From: Neomegalonema sp.
GTDB lineage: Bacteria > Pseudomonadota > Alphaproteobacteria > Rhodobacterales > Rhodobacteraceae
DNA: 64,000 nucleotides
NCBI RefSeq assembly: GCF_028688855.1
Contig: NZ_JAQTXI010000010.1
Coordinates: 88,732-152,731, forward strand
Direction of reading: 5' to 3'
The notes under the pieces were generated by a model. That model did not search any database. It was given only the letters and a program-made list of their open reading frames with translations, and was not told the origin of the DNA. The position numbers were made by a program, and so were the translations under genes. Below, in pieces: positions 1 to 8,761 of this stretch (its first letter is position 1; the number at the start of each line of letters is the position of its first letter).

Positions 1-1920
1 CGCGCCGTAGACGCTCGCCAGCCCGAGCCCCGTGCCGTTCGCGCCCTTGGTGCTGAAGAAGGGCTCGAAGATCTTGCCGAGATTCTCGCGCGGGATGCCG
101 GTGCCCGTGTCGCGCACCTCGATCAGCACGTAGTCGGCGGGCGGCAGGATCGGATTGTCGAGCCGCGCGGCCTCCTCGCGGGCCACGTTGCGCGAGGAGA
201 TCGCGATGGAGCCCCCCTGAGGCATGGCGTCCCGGGCGTTGATGACCAGATTCATCAGCACCGAAAAGAAGGCGTCCGGATCGATGTTCACCGGCCAGAG
301 GTCGCGGGCGTAATGGGGCGCCTCGAAGCGGATGCGCTCGCTGCTCATGCGGTGGAGCATGTGGATGTTCTCGGAGAAGTACTCCGCCAGCCGCACGGGG
401 CGCTTCTTCAGCGTCTGCTGACGCGAGAAGGCCAGAAGATGCCGCACCAGAGCCGCGCCGCGATTGGCGGTCTGCTTGACCTGGTTGATGTCGGCGAAGC
501 CGGGATCTCCGGCTTCGTGGGTCTGGAGCAGAAGGTCGCAATGGCCGATGATGACCGTCAGCAGATTGTTGAAGTCATGGGCCAGATTGCCGACCAGCTG
601 TCCGATGGCCTGCATCTTCTGCGACTGGGCGAATTTCAGCTCCAGCGAACGCTGCTCCGAGACGTCGATGAAATAGGCGAGGATCGCGCCGGAATCTCCG
701 CCCTCGCGGGCCATGAAGATCTGCGCGATGCGCGGGGGGCCCTCGCGGTCGGGGAGATGGGCCTCGAAGGGCTTGACCGCCTCTCCCGCCGCCAGAGCCC
801 GCAGGGCCGCGTCGAATTCGCGCCGGTCCTCGAGCTTCACCGCCGCCGCCAGGGAGGCTCCCGGATTCAGCGCCCCGTGAGTCAGGCGCAGCATGTGGTC
901 GTTGGACTCGATGACCAGGCCCTCGGCGTCGGCCACCGCGATGGCCAGAGGCGCGGCCTCGAAATATTGCGGCAGACGCGGCGCGCCCGGCGCGCGGGCC
1001 TGGGCGCGGGCGGCGCGCATCACGAAGCCATGAGCCTCGGCGGCGCCTTCGGGGCCGCGCAGGAGGCGCTGGGCCACCTCCGCCGCGCCGCCGCCGCGCA
1101 GACGGGCCCCCACGCGGATCTCTTCGTTCTCGGGGGCGAGGGCGGGCGAAAGGGCCGCCGCGCCTTCCTCGAAGAGGTCTTCGAGACGGGCGGGCATGTC
1201 GCCGGGGGCGCGGCCCGCGAGGGCCAGAAGCGCCGGATTGGCCTCCAGCAGGGCGCCGCCGCGATCCGCCCGGTAATAGCCGATGGGCAGATCCGCGCAG
1301 AGCGGAGCCCCGACCGCCGCCGCCTCGGGTTCGGCGACGGGCGCCGGAGCGGGCTCCTCGCGGCGGATGCGCCAGAGGGTCTCCCCCTTGCCGCGCGCCA
1401 GGCGCGAGACCGAAGCATGGAACCGCGCGCCGCCGGGCGCCTGAAAGGCGTCCTCCGCGGCGCCGGAGTCCAGAGCGCCCCGGATCAGACGATAGATCCG
1501 GCCTTCCGCGTCGGAATCCGACCCGAGCATCACCGCCAGACGCCGCCGCCCTCCCGGGCCCGAAGCGACATGGGCGAAGAGCCGCCGTCCCGCGCGGTTG
1601 GCGCCCAGAGCCGCCCCGAGATCGTCCACCAGCACATAGGCGTCGGCGGCCTCTTCGAGGGCGTAGATGGCTTCGAGGGTGTTCTGTCCGCGCCGGGCGA
1701 GGTCGAGGCTCCAGCCCACGCCCGCCGCCGTGGCCGCGCCCAGCGCCGCCGCGCCGCTCATGAGCAGCACCCGCAGGCTCGGGTCGGCGGGGCCGGCGGC
1801 GCCGATCCAGACGGCCGCGCCTGCTCCCAGGCCCGCCGCGGCGGCGGCGAGCGCCACGCGCCATCCTGCGCCCGGACCGACCGGGCGCGAAGGGGGCTGG
1901 CTGGCTAGGAAGTCGGCCAT
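1..1920 (-). CDS. cckA: CckA-type hybrid sensor histidine kinase (partial, C-terminus beyond left edge)
   Basis: The frame is open from an ATG at 1918-1920 to the window edge, giving 640 residues with no stop. Visible parts are two hydrophobic N-terminal segments (about residues 18-60), a degenerate PAS-like middle, a dimerisation/phosphoacceptor helix with LAHDFNNLLT (phosphoacceptor His448), an N-box NLVINARDAM, and ATP-lid motifs DTGTGIP and TGLGL. The HDFNNLL type of H-box is characteristic of CckA, the alphaproteobacterial kinase that feeds CtrA through ChpT. The receiver domain expected at the C-terminus would lie left of the window. CckA is normally membrane-bound and acts as kinase or phosphatase depending on cell-cycle signals. 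The assignment rests on domain order and H-box type; another CckA-like hybrid kinase is possible. Confidence 0.85.
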   Translation of the reverse strand, partial: MADFLASQPPSRPVGPGAGWRVALAAAAAGLGAGAAVWIGAAGPADPSLRVLLMSGAAALGAATAAGVGWSLDLARRGQNTLEAIYALEEAADAYVLVDDLGAALGANRAGRRLFAHVASGPGGRRRLAVMLGSDSDAEGRIYRLIRGALDSGAAEDAFQAPGGARFHASVSRLARGKGETLWRIRREEPAPAPVAEPEAAAVGAPLCADLPIGYYRADRGGALLEANPALLALAGRAPGDMPARLEDLFEEGAAALSPALAPENEEIRVGARLRGGGAAEVAQRLLRGPEGAAEAHGFVMRAARAQARAPGAPRLPQYFEAAPLAIAVADAEGLVIESNDHMLRLTHGALNPGASLAAAVKLEDRREFDAALRALAAGEAVKPFEAHLPDREGPPRIAQIFMAREGGDSGAILAYFIDVSEQRSLELKFAQSQKMQAIGQLVGNLAHDFNNLLTVIIGHCDLLLQTHEAGDPGFADINQVKQTANRGAALVRHLLAFSRQQTLKKRPVRLAEYFSENIHMLHRMSSERIRFEAPHYARDLWPVNIDPDAFFSVLMNLVINARDAMPQGGSIAISSRNVAREEAARLDNPILPPADYVLIEVRDTGTGIPRENLGKIFEPFFSTKGANGTGLGLASVYGA

Positions 1921-1997
1921 GTGAAAAACCCTGAGGAGAAAGTCATTTGTCAGAGGCGTCTTAAGGAAGAGCGTAAAGCCAATCGCTGAACGCTCTC

Positions 1998-3212
1998 TTA
2001 ACCATGCCCGAAGCGCGCCAGATAAAAACCATCCGTGTTCAGGGCGCCCGGCGCGAGGCTCCAGCCGGAGGACGCCCCCTCCGGGCCGGAGGGCAGGGCG
2101 CGCAGATCGGGCCTCAGGGCGAGAAAGGCCTCGGCCACGCGTTGATTCTCCGCCTGAAACAGCGAGCAGGTCACATAGGACAGACGCCCTCCCGGACGCA
2201 GCAGCCGCGCCGCCTCCTCCAGGATCCGCAGCTGAAGGCGGGAGACCTCCGCCAGCTTCCCGGGAGTCATGCGCCATTTCGCCTCAGGATCGCGCCGCCA
2301 GGAGCCCGAACCCGAACAGGGGGCGTCCACGAAAACGTGATCCGCCGTCCCCTCCAGCCCGCGCAGATCGGGGCGGAGCGTGATTCGCGCTCCGGCGCGT
2401 TCGGCCCGCATGGGGATCTCGGCCATGCGGCGCGGCGCGACGTCATGGGCGTAGATCCGGCCCTCGCCCCGCATCAGCGCCGCCAGAGCCAGAGCCTTGC
2501 CGCCGCCGCCCGCGCAATAATCCACGAGGGTCTCGCCGGGAAGCGGAAGGCTGGCCGCCGCCACGGCCTGGGAGCCTGCGTCCTGGATCTCCACCAGCCC
2601 CTCCCGATAGGCTTGCGAGGCGTGGATCTTCGCGCCCTCCGGCGCGCGCAGGGCCGTGGCGCAGATCGCCAGAGGCTCCGTCTCGATCCCCTCCTCGCGC
2701 AGGGCCTCGCGGGCCTCCTCGCGGGAGGCCTTCAGCAGATTGGCCCGCAGATCCGGCGGGGCCCGCTCGCGCAGGGCCGCGAGAGTCGCCTCCAGATCCG
2801 CCCCGAGAGAGGCCTGCGCCTCGGGCCAGAGCGCGTCCGGCCAGTCGAGGCGCACCGGAGCGGGGGCCTCGGCCAGAGGGCGCAGGGCCGCGAGGGCCCG
2901 CGTCTCGGCGGCGGTCAGGGCAGGGGGCGCGTGGCCTTCTCCGGTGAAGAGGCTCTCCGGCGCGCCGCCCTCGGCCAGAACCCGCCCGAGCACGAGGCTG
3001 CGCCCCGTCTCCTCCAGCCCGAGCGGCCAGAGCAGAGAGCGCCGACGCCGCAGGATTCCATAGACCAGATCCGCGATGGCGGCCCGGTCGCGCGATCCGG
3101 CGAAGCGGCGGGCGCGGCCCCAGTCGACCAGAATCCGGTCGATCAGCCCGCCGCTCTCCAGCCAGTGGTCGAGGATCTCGATGGCGGCGGAGAGCCGCGC
3201 CGCGGGCGTCAT
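1998..3212 (-). CDS. NOP2/Sun (RsmB/F-type) rRNA cytosine-C5 methyltransferase
   Basis: The 404-residue protein has an N-terminal NusB-like/RNA-binding region (about 1-190) and a SAM-dependent methyltransferase domain (about 195-404). It shows the SAM loop DYCAGGGGKALALAAL (231-246), the first catalytic cysteine in VDAPCSGSGSW (C299) and the second in YVTCSLF (C349), the two-cysteine signature of RNA m5C methyltransferases. A second family member, closer to canonical RsmB, is encoded at 22458-23765. This one is therefore probably a paralogue with a different rRNA or tRNA target, and I give no symbol. Its start codon overlaps the stop of the MAPEG gene by four bases, so the two are likely co-transcribed and translationally coupled. 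Confidence 0.88.
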   Translation of the reverse strand: MTPAARLSAAIEILDHWLESGGLIDRILVDWGRARRFAGSRDRAAIADLVYGILRRRRSLLWPLGLEETGRSLVLGRVLAEGGAPESLFTGEGHAPPALTAAETRALAALRPLAEAPAPVRLDWPDALWPEAQASLGADLEATLAALRERAPPDLRANLLKASREEAREALREEGIETEPLAICATALRAPEGAKIHASQAYREGLVEIQDAGSQAVAAASLPLPGETLVDYCAGGGGKALALAALMRGEGRIYAHDVAPRRMAEIPMRAERAGARITLRPDLRGLEGTADHVFVDAPCSGSGSWRRDPEAKWRMTPGKLAEVSRLQLRILEEAARLLRPGGRLSYVTCSLFQAENQRVAEAFLALRPDLRALPSGPEGASSGWSLAPGALNTDGFYLARFGHG

Positions 3213-3634
3213 GCGAAGAAGAGCGCAGGCAGGACCAGAGCCGCCCAGAACAGCCCCAGAGCCGCGAAGCCGAGTCCGAAGGCCAGACCCCGACGCTTCA
3301 CGATGTTGGCCCCGAGATGCTCGGAGGCGTGCCAGACCCGCGTCAGCGCGAAGACCAGCGCCAGAATCGCCAGCAGCCAGTTGGCCGAGCCGATGGCGAA
3401 GGCGATCCCCACCCCCGCGAAGAAGAGCACCGGCAATTCATACTGATTGGCCAGATTGGCCTGAGCCTGACGCGCCGGAGCAGGCCAGAGGCTCGCATCG
3501 AGAGCGGTGTCCTGAAGCTTGAGGCCCGCCTTGATCGCCGCGCTCCGGCGTCGGGCGAGCACGACGTAGACCGCGAAGGTCAGCGCGACCTGCAAGGCGG
3601 CGGAGAGCAGAAGCACGAGAGCGGGAGCGGTCAC
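3209..3634 (-). CDS. MAPEG family membrane protein
   Basis: The 141-residue protein has four hydrophobic segments (about 5-27, 66-88, 88-105, 118-140). It carries the MAPEG-type block ANLANQYELPVLFF and the later RVWHASEHLGANIVKRRG. MAPEG proteins are small trimeric inner-membrane proteins; eukaryotic members act in eicosanoid and glutathione metabolism, but the substrates of bacterial members such as this one are generally unknown. The stop overlaps the downstream methyltransferase start (ATGA), indicating a two-gene operon. Divergent purB begins 169 bp away. Confidence 0.85.
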   Translation of the reverse strand: MTAPALVLLLSAALQVALTFAVYVVLARRRSAAIKAGLKLQDTALDASLWPAPARQAQANLANQYELPVLFFAGVGIAFAIGSANWLLAILALVFALTRVWHASEHLGANIVKRRGLAFGLGFAALGLFWAALVLPALFFA

Positions 3635-3802
3635 GGCGAGCGCCTTTCCGGTTGATCCGAGAGGCCGGAAACATGCCGCTCCCCGGCTCGAAAGGCAAGA
3701 CGCGGGGAGGGCGAGGCGGATTGCGGGCTTCGCGCGGCTCTGCTATCGCGGCGGCGTCTTCCGCCTCTCCGCCGCCCTCTCCGCTGATTGAAAGGCCTCG
3801 TC

Positions 3803-5107
3803 ATGGTTCCGCGCTATTCCCGTCCCGCAATGACCGCGCTCTGGGAGCCGGCGACGAAATTCCGCATCTGGTTCGAGATCGAGGCCTACGCCACCGAGGC
3901 CCTGGCGAAGATCGGCGTGGTGCCGCAATCCGCCGCCGACGCCGTCTGGAAGGCGAAGGACGTCGAATTCGACGTCGCCCGCATCGACGAGATCGAGCGC
4001 GAGGTGAAGCATGACGTCATCGCCTTCCTGACCCATCTCTCCGAGCATGTCGGGCCGGAGGCGCGTTTCGTCCATCAGGGGCTGACCAGCTCCGACGTGC
4101 TGGACACCTGCCTCAACGTGCAGCTCGTGCGCGCCAGCGACCTTCTGCTGGCCGATCTCGACGCCCTGCTGGCCGCGATCAAGCGCCGGGCTTACGAGCA
4201 CAAGGACACGCCCACCATGGGCCGCAGCCACGGCATCCACGCCGAGCCGGTGACCTTCGGCCTCAAGCTCGCGGGCTATTACGCCGAGTTCTCGCGGGCG
4301 AAGGCCCGCCTTCTGGCAGCGCGCGCCGAAGTCGCCACCTGCGCCATCTCGGGCGCCGTGGGCACCTTCGCCAACGTCGATCCGCGCGTGGAGGCCCATG
4401 TGGCCGAAAAGCTCGGGCTGGAGATCGAACCGGTCTCGACCCAGGTCATTCCGCGCGACCGTCACGCCATGTTCTTCGCGACCCTGGGCGTGATCGCCTC
4501 CTCCGTCGAGCGGCTGGCCGTCGAGATCCGCCACCTCCAGCGCACCGAGGTTCTGGAGGCCGAGGAATATTTCTCGCCGGGCCAGAAGGGCAGCTCGGCC
4601 ATGCCCCACAAGCGCAATCCCGTGCTGACCGAGAACCTCACCGGCCTCGCCCGCGTGGTGCGGAGCGCCGTGGTTCCGGCCATGGAGAACGTGGCCCTCT
4701 GGCATGAGCGCGACATCTCCCACAGCTCCGTCGAGCGCTTCATCGGGCCGGACGCCACCATCACCCTCGATTTCGCCCTCGCGCGCCTGACCGGCGTGGT
4801 GGACAAGCTCATCGTCTATCCCGAGCGGATGATGGAGAACCTCAACAGGTTCCGCGGCCTCGTGCATTCGCAGCGGATCCTGCTGGCCCTGACCCAGAAG
4901 GGCGTCAGCCGCGAAGACGCCTATCGCCTCGTGCAGCGCAACGCCATGAAGGTCTGGGAGCAGGGCAAGGACTTCCTCACCGAACTCAAGGCCGACGCCG
5001 AGGTCACGAAGGCCCTGAGCCCCGAGGAGCTCGAAGGCTTCTTCGACCTCGGCCACCACACCCGCCATGTCGAGACCATCTTCGCCCGCGTCTTCGGCGA
5101 AGCCTGA
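3803..5107 (+). CDS. purB: Adenylosuccinate lyase
   Basis: The 434-residue enzyme of the fumarase/aspartase superfamily catalyses two fumarate-releasing steps of purine synthesis: SAICAR to AICAR, and adenylosuccinate to AMP. The superfamily signature SSAMPHKRNP lies at about residues 264-273, the catalytic histidine is in GRSHGIHAEP (about 143), and the TSSDVLDT substrate loop is at about 95-102. I chose ATG 3803 over an in-frame TTG at 3788 because MVPRYSRPAMTALW is the usual PurB N-terminus and a GAAAGG ribosome-binding sequence lies just upstream. Length matches the bacterial short form. PurH, the next pathway enzyme, is encoded elsewhere in the window (18857-20449). Confidence 0.97.
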   Translation: MVPRYSRPAMTALWEPATKFRIWFEIEAYATEALAKIGVVPQSAADAVWKAKDVEFDVARIDEIEREVKHDVIAFLTHLSEHVGPEARFVHQGLTSSDVLDTCLNVQLVRASDLLLADLDALLAAIKRRAYEHKDTPTMGRSHGIHAEPVTFGLKLAGYYAEFSRAKARLLAARAEVATCAISGAVGTFANVDPRVEAHVAEKLGLEIEPVSTQVIPRDRHAMFFATLGVIASSVERLAVEIRHLQRTEVLEAEEYFSPGQKGSSAMPHKRNPVLTENLTGLARVVRSAVVPAMENVALWHERDISHSSVERFIGPDATITLDFALARLTGVVDKLIVYPERMMENLNRFRGLVHSQRILLALTQKGVSREDAYRLVQRNAMKVWEQGKDFLTELKADAEVTKALSPEELEGFFDLGHHTRHVETIFARVFGEA

Positions 5108-5117
5108 GCATGAAGAA

Positions 5118-5141
5118 GCCCGCTCCCTTCCGGGAGCGGGC
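5118..5141. terminator. Hairpin between convergent purB and aqpZ
   Basis: A perfect 10-bp stem (GCCCGCTCCC / GGGAGCGGGC) with a TTCC loop lies 11 bp after the purB stop and 27 bp after the aquaporin stop. There is no clear T-tract on either side, so it may act as a bidirectional terminator or an mRNA 3' end stabiliser. Confidence 0.6.
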
Positions 5142-5167
5142 CATGTCTCGCGCGAGAAGACCGAAGC

Positions 5168-5881
5168 TTACTTCGGAAGGTCGCGGTGGAAGAGCAGCTC
5201 GGCGCGGAACAGGAAGCCCGCCACCGCCGCGCCGACCAGCGGAGCCGCGATGAAGAGCCAGAGCTGGCCGAGGGCCGCGCCATTGCCGCGCAGGGCGTCG
5301 ATCAGCGCCGGGCCGAGGCTCCGGGCGGGGTTGACCGAGGTGCCCGTGACGCCGATGCCCACCAGATGGATCGCCACCAGCACGAGGCCGATGGCCAGAC
5401 CCGCCACGGCGCCATGCGAAGCGCGATGGGTCGAGCCGAGGATCACCACCAGGAAGATGAAGGTCGCGACGGCTTCGAAGATGAAGGCCGAAACCATGTT
5501 GTAGCCGCCCGGGCCGCCCCAGCCGTTGGTGGCGAAGCCGCCCGCATAGCCGCCGTCCTTGCCCTGCACGATGACGTAGAGCACGAAGGCCGCCGCGATG
5601 GCGCCCGCGCATTGCGCGATGACGTACTGGATGAACTCGGCCACGGTCATGCGTCCGGCGATCAGGGCGCCGAAGCTCACGGCCGGGTTGATGTGGCAGC
5701 CCGAGATGGCGCCGATGCCGTAGGCCGCGCCGATCAGCGCGAAGCCGAAGGCGAGGCTGACGCCCGGCAGACCGATGCCCGCCTGACCCAGACCGGCGAA
5801 GCCCGAACCGATGATCGCCGCGCCGCAAGCGAGGAAGACGAGCGTGAAGGTGCCGATGAACTCGGCCAGAGTTTTCTGCAT
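5168..5881 (-). CDS. aqpZ: Aquaporin Z-type water channel
   Basis: The 237-residue MIP-family inner-membrane channel has six transmembrane segments and two half-helix NPA motifs: GCHINPAVSF (NPA about 65-67) and GTSVNPARSLGPAL (NPA about 184-186). The NPARS(L/F)GPA form of the second motif and the short length favour a water-selective AqpZ over a glycerol facilitator. The start MQKTLAEFIGTF at 5881 is preferred to an ATG 33 bp upstream because it matches the family N-terminus. It is convergent with purB and appears monocistronic. Confidence 0.92.
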   Translation of the reverse strand: MQKTLAEFIGTFTLVFLACGAAIIGSGFAGLGQAGIGLPGVSLAFGFALIGAAYGIGAISGCHINPAVSFGALIAGRMTVAEFIQYVIAQCAGAIAAAFVLYVIVQGKDGGYAGGFATNGWGGPGGYNMVSAFIFEAVATFIFLVVILGSTHRASHGAVAGLAIGLVLVAIHLVGIGVTGTSVNPARSLGPALIDALRGNGAALGQLWLFIAAPLVGAAVAGFLFRAELLFHRDLPK

Positions 5882-6265
5882 GTCCGCAAACCTTAAAGAT
5901 GACGCCTTCATCAATGCCTTGTGAAGGCTTGGTCTTCAGCGGCGGGCAGTATCGCCGAAGCGTCCCGTTTCAGGAAGCTTGAAAATGCTGCGGCGCCAGC
6001 CCCTTGGCCGAAGGAACAGGGCGCGGCGCAGGGCGCTGTCGCGGAGAAACCCGGAAAACGCCTTCCGGATCATGAGGTTGAAATGAAAGCGGAGCAAAAG
6101 GGCGCCCGAAGGCCTCCGCAGGCGCCGCCCGCGCGCCGCTCCGTCCCGGGAGAAGGCGCCGAAGGACCGTCGCGCAAGGCGGGAATCCCGCTCCGCGAAG
6201 GGGCCGTCCCGGAAGCCCCGGAGCCCGCGCTCCGGAGCGAATCACGTCCGTCTCCGGCGCAGGAT
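5882..6265. other. Intergenic region without a supported gene
   Basis: These 384 bp lie between the aqpZ start and the 3' end of the unknown minus-strand gene. They should hold the aqpZ promoter (minus strand, near 5885-5950) and the end of the upstream transcript. A 91-codon minus-strand frame at 5970-6245 is rich in Pro, Arg and Ala and resembles no protein I know, so I do not call it. No RNA gene or convincing terminator was seen. Confidence 0.5.
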
Positions 6266-7051
6266 TCAGGTGCGCCGACGGCCGAAGGCGCGTCTGGGCG
6301 CGGCGTCGGAATCGGCCTCCGCGCCAGCCTCGGCGCCGAGGGCCCCGTCCTCCGGGCCGTCGAGGCCGCCCCAGAGCAGGTCCGTGGAGAGCACCGTCAC
6401 CGCCGGAGCTCCGGCGGGCCGATAGGCGAGGTCCTCTTCGGGCGCCTCCTCGATCTGGGGCGCCCAGCGCAGGGCCGCCGCCATGGCCTCGAGTCCGATC
6501 ATCGCCGCCGCGGTCGGCGGCAGACTCGCGCGGGCGCGCAGGATCGCCGCCACCAGCGCGCCGTTGAGGGCGAACATCGCCTCATGGCGCTTGAGCCCGA
6601 AGCCGGCCATGGCCGCATGAGCGTTGCGCCTCAGGCGCGGTCCGGCGTTGAGCGGCCAGAACCGGGGCCAGTGGGCGGCGTCGGGCGGCAGGGGCGGAAA
6701 GGGCCGCGAGCCCATCGAAGCCCCCACCCGACGCATCGCATGCACCGGATCGGGCGCGGCGGCGGCGGGCATGCCCATGCCCAGGATCATCGCCTGACGC
6801 AGATAGCCCGAGAGGGTCGCCGGCGATTCGGTTTCGTCGTAGAACAGCGCGTTCGCCCTCTGGCTGAGCACCGGCCCCTGCAGGGGCAGTTCGCGTTCGC
6901 AGGCGATCAGGGCGGCCTCGCCCGTCAGGGCGCCCAGCGCCGCGACGACCGAAGGCCAGTGAGTCTCTCCCGCGTCGTCCCTGCAGACCTTGGCCGCCAT
7001 GTCCGCCACGGCGGCGCTCGCCGCTCGCCAGGCCTCCGCCCTCTCGCTCAT
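6266..7051 (-). CDS. Hypothetical protein, alanine-rich
   Basis: The 261-residue frame has GC-rich coding character like its neighbours and a GGAG-like site upstream of ATG 7051. I recognise no domain. Visible features are an N-terminal helical region with two internal cysteines (AAKVCRDD, LIACERELPL), a central aromatic block around HWPRFWPLNAGP and a C-terminal acidic then basic tail (EDGALGAEAG... ending GRRRT). There is no signal peptide or clear membrane segment. It lies downstream of ssb on the same strand with a 216-bp gap, so co-transcription is possible but not shown. Confidence 0.6.
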   Translation of the reverse strand: MSERAEAWRAASAAVADMAAKVCRDDAGETHWPSVVAALGALTGEAALIACERELPLQGPVLSQRANALFYDETESPATLSGYLRQAMILGMGMPAAAAPDPVHAMRRVGASMGSRPFPPLPPDAAHWPRFWPLNAGPRLRRNAHAAMAGFGLKRHEAMFALNGALVAAILRARASLPPTAAAMIGLEAMAAALRWAPQIEEAPEEDLAYRPAGAPAVTVLSTDLLWGGLDGPEDGALGAEAGAEADSDAAPRRAFGRRRT

Positions 7052-7215
7052 GAGTTCTGCTCCGTCCCGCTCGCGTTTTTCTGCGAATCCTCGGGCGGAT
7101 TGTGGCGCGACAAAGGCGGATAAATATCTAACGCGGAAGTGGAACGCCGTATTTTTAAAACCCGCCCGACCCGCGCCCGACCGGGAGGACGCGAGCGCCG
7201 CGCCTTCCCGGAGAT

Positions 7216-7258
7216 CCGGATTCCGCCGGATCGGGCTTCCGCCGGATCGGGAATCCGG
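7216..7258 (-). terminator. Hairpin and tandem repeat just downstream of ssb
   Basis: A 9-bp perfect stem (CCGGATTCC / GGAATCCGG) begins 10 bp after the ssb stop. Its arms enclose two copies of TTCCGCCGGATCGGG (7221-7235 and 7237-7251). No T-tract follows on the minus strand, so termination strength is uncertain. Confidence 0.45.
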
Positions 7259-7267
7259 GGGGAGTCC

Positions 7268-7843
7268 TCAGAAGGGGATCTCGTCGTCGAGCCCGCCGCC
7301 CGAGCCGCGTCCGCCGCCCTGGCCGCCGCGTCCGCCGCCCTCCCGGACGCCGCCGCCCGAGCCTCCGCCGAAGCCGCCTCCGCCTCCGCCGAAATCGTCG
7401 CCGCCGCCGAAGGAGCCTCCGCCGCCGCCGAAGTCGTCGCCGCCGAAGCCGCCGCCCTGGCCGCCGCGTCCGCCGCCGCCCGAGCCGCCGCCGGGGCCGT
7501 CGAGCATGGTCAGGGTGGCGTTGAAGCCCTGGAGGACGATCTCGGTGCTGTAGCGGTCGGCGCCGTCCTTGTCCTGCCACTTGCGGGTCTGGAGCTGGCC
7601 CTCGACGTAGACCTTGCTGCCCTTGCGCAGATATTGCGTCGCCACCCGCGCGAGGCCCTCGGAGAAGATCACCACGCTGTGCCATTCGGTGCGTTCGCGT
7701 CTCTCGCCGGTGGCCTTGTCCTTCCAGCTCTCGGAGGTGGCGAGGCGAAGGCGCACGATCTGTCCGCCGTTCTGCGTCTGCCGGGATTCGGGATCCGCCC
7801 CCAGATTCCCGATGAGGATGACTTTGTTGACGCTGCCGGCCAT
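7268..7843 (-). CDS. ssb: Single-stranded DNA-binding protein
   Basis: The 191-residue protein starts [19 protein letters not shown], the canonical SSB N-terminus. The OB-fold (about 1-112) includes TEWHSVVIF and [17 protein letters not shown] strongly glycine-rich linker (about 115-183) follows, and the acidic tip LDDEIPF at the extreme C-terminus is the docking peptide for replication and repair partners. It coats single-stranded DNA in replication, recombination and SOS repair. The linker is unusually Gly-rich rather than Gln/Pro-rich, with [15 protein letters not shown] repeats. Confidence 0.97.
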   Translation of the reverse strand: MAGSVNKVILIGNLGADPESRQTQNGGQIVRLRLATSESWKDKATGERRERTEWHSVVIFSEGLARVATQYLRKGSKVYVEGQLQTRKWQDKDGADRYSTEIVLQGFNATLTMLDGPGGGSGGGGRGGQGGGFGGDDFGGGGGSFGGGDDFGGGGGGFGGGSGGGVREGGGRGGQGGGRGSGGGLDDEIPF

Positions 7844-8168
7844 GATTCCCGTTCTCTCGTGCTTGAAATGCGTGCTTGGAATGTTCTCTCAGGAAAGATA
7901 GCCTCCCCCGCGCCCGGAAGCCAGAAGAAAGGCGCCCTGCGGCCCTCGCTCCGGTCTTCGGCTCGCGGCGGCGCGTTGCGGCGGCAAGCCGCGCCCGACG
8001 GGACCATTTCATTCCCGCGCCCCCTAGACCCGATCCCCGCTTCTGGTTATGAACGCGAAAGGAAGCGGGCCGCCGTCTCCGCGCGCGAGCGCATGCGCAA
8101 GCGTCACGGAGCTACGGGGGAGGGACCCGAGGCCGATCGAATGGGCCAAGGAAGGGAGCCGGCTGAAT
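7844..8168. promoter_or_regulatory. Divergent ssb / petA control region
   Basis: This 325-bp gap must contain the promoters for ssb (leftward) and petABC (rightward). Upstream of ssb, GTTCTCTC occurs at 7851-7858 and 7883-7890, and CGTGCTTG at 7858-7865 and 7871-7878, forming an interleaved direct repeat. The GTTC-N7-CTTG spacing resembles the alphaproteobacterial LexA box (GTTC-N7-GTTC) only imperfectly. A translatable extension of petA upstream of 8169 exists but is not family-like, so I leave it non-coding. Confidence 0.4.
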
Positions 8169-8747
8169 ATGGCGAATGTTCACGGGGCGAAAGCGCATGA
8201 GGGGGCGGAGCCCACCCGGCGCGACGTCATCTATGTGGCGACGGTGGCGACGGGCGTCGTGGGCGCCGCAGCGGTGGCCTGGCCGGTCGTCGACCAGATG
8301 AATCCCGCCGCTTCGGTGCTGGCGCTCGCCTCCATCGAGGTGGACGTCGGCTCCGTGGAGCCGGGTCAGCAGATCACCGTGAAGTGGCGCGGCAAGCCGG
8401 TGTTCATCCGCCGCCGCACCGCAGAGGAGATCGCCGCCGCGCGGGCCACGCCGGTCGCCGATCTGCCCGACCGCGTCGCGCGCAACGAGAACCTGCCCGC
8501 CGACGCCCCCGCCGACGACGTCAACCGCTCTCTGGGCGGCCGCGAGGAATGGCTGGTGATGCTCGGCGTCTGCACGCATCTCGGCTGCGTGCCGCTGGGC
8601 GAGGCGGGCGACTTCGGCGGCTGGTTCTGCCCCTGCCACGGCTCGCATTACGACACCGCCGGACGCATCCGCAAGGGTCCCGCTCCCCGCAATCTCGACG
8701 TGCCGCCCGCGATCTTCGTGAGCGACACCGTGATCAAGCTCGGCTGA
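8169..8747 (+). CDS. petA: Ubiquinol-cytochrome c reductase Rieske iron-sulfur subunit
   Basis: The 192-residue Rieske subunit of the cytochrome bc1 complex has an N-terminal twin-arginine-like anchor ([14 protein letters not shown], about 16-29, transmembrane to about 42) and a C-terminal cluster-binding domain. The [2Fe-2S] ligands are C135 and H137 in CTHLGC and C154 and H157 in CPCHGSHY, with C140 and C156 forming the usual disulfide. It transfers electrons from quinol to cytochrome c1 on the periplasmic side. Start 8169 follows an AAGGAAGGGAG site and gives the family-sized protein. It is first in the petABC operon, 14 bp before petB. Confidence 0.97.
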   Translation: MANVHGAKAHEGAEPTRRDVIYVATVATGVVGAAAVAWPVVDQMNPAASVLALASIEVDVGSVEPGQQITVKWRGKPVFIRRRTAEEIAAARATPVADLPDRVARNENLPADAPADDVNRSLGGREEWLVMLGVCTHLGCVPLGEAGDFGGWFCPCHGSHYDTAGRIRKGPAPRNLDVPPAIFVSDTVIKLG

Positions 8748-8761
8748 GGGGGGACCGCCAG

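Noticed and set aside
575..1864. A 429-codon minus-strand frame in the cckA region
   Set aside because: It is out of frame with the histidine kinase motifs and is dominated by Arg and Gly; the kinase frame runs uninterrupted across the whole segment.
1998..2005. TTAACCAT, a CtrA half-site-like sequence upstream of cckA
   Set aside because: It overlaps the stop codon of the methyltransferase gene, and no second half-site occurs at the right spacing, so I do not claim CtrA control.
3743..5068. A 441-codon open frame antisense to purB
   Set aside because: It is the GC-driven shadow of purB, rich in Gly, His, Asp and Leu with no domain, while the plus strand encodes an unmistakable enzyme.
5970..6245. 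A 91-codon minus-strand open frame between aqpZ and the unknown gene
   Set aside because: Low complexity, no ribosome site and no recognisable pattern; high GC makes such frames frequent.
7290..7500. Glycine-codon repeats that resemble a short tandem array
   Set aside because: They encode the Gly-rich linker of SSB and have no regular spacer structure, so they are not a CRISPR or an insertion repeat.
8384..8761. An upstream extension of the cytochrome b frame
   Set aside because: It overlaps petA in another frame; the ATG at 8762 gives the family N-terminus.
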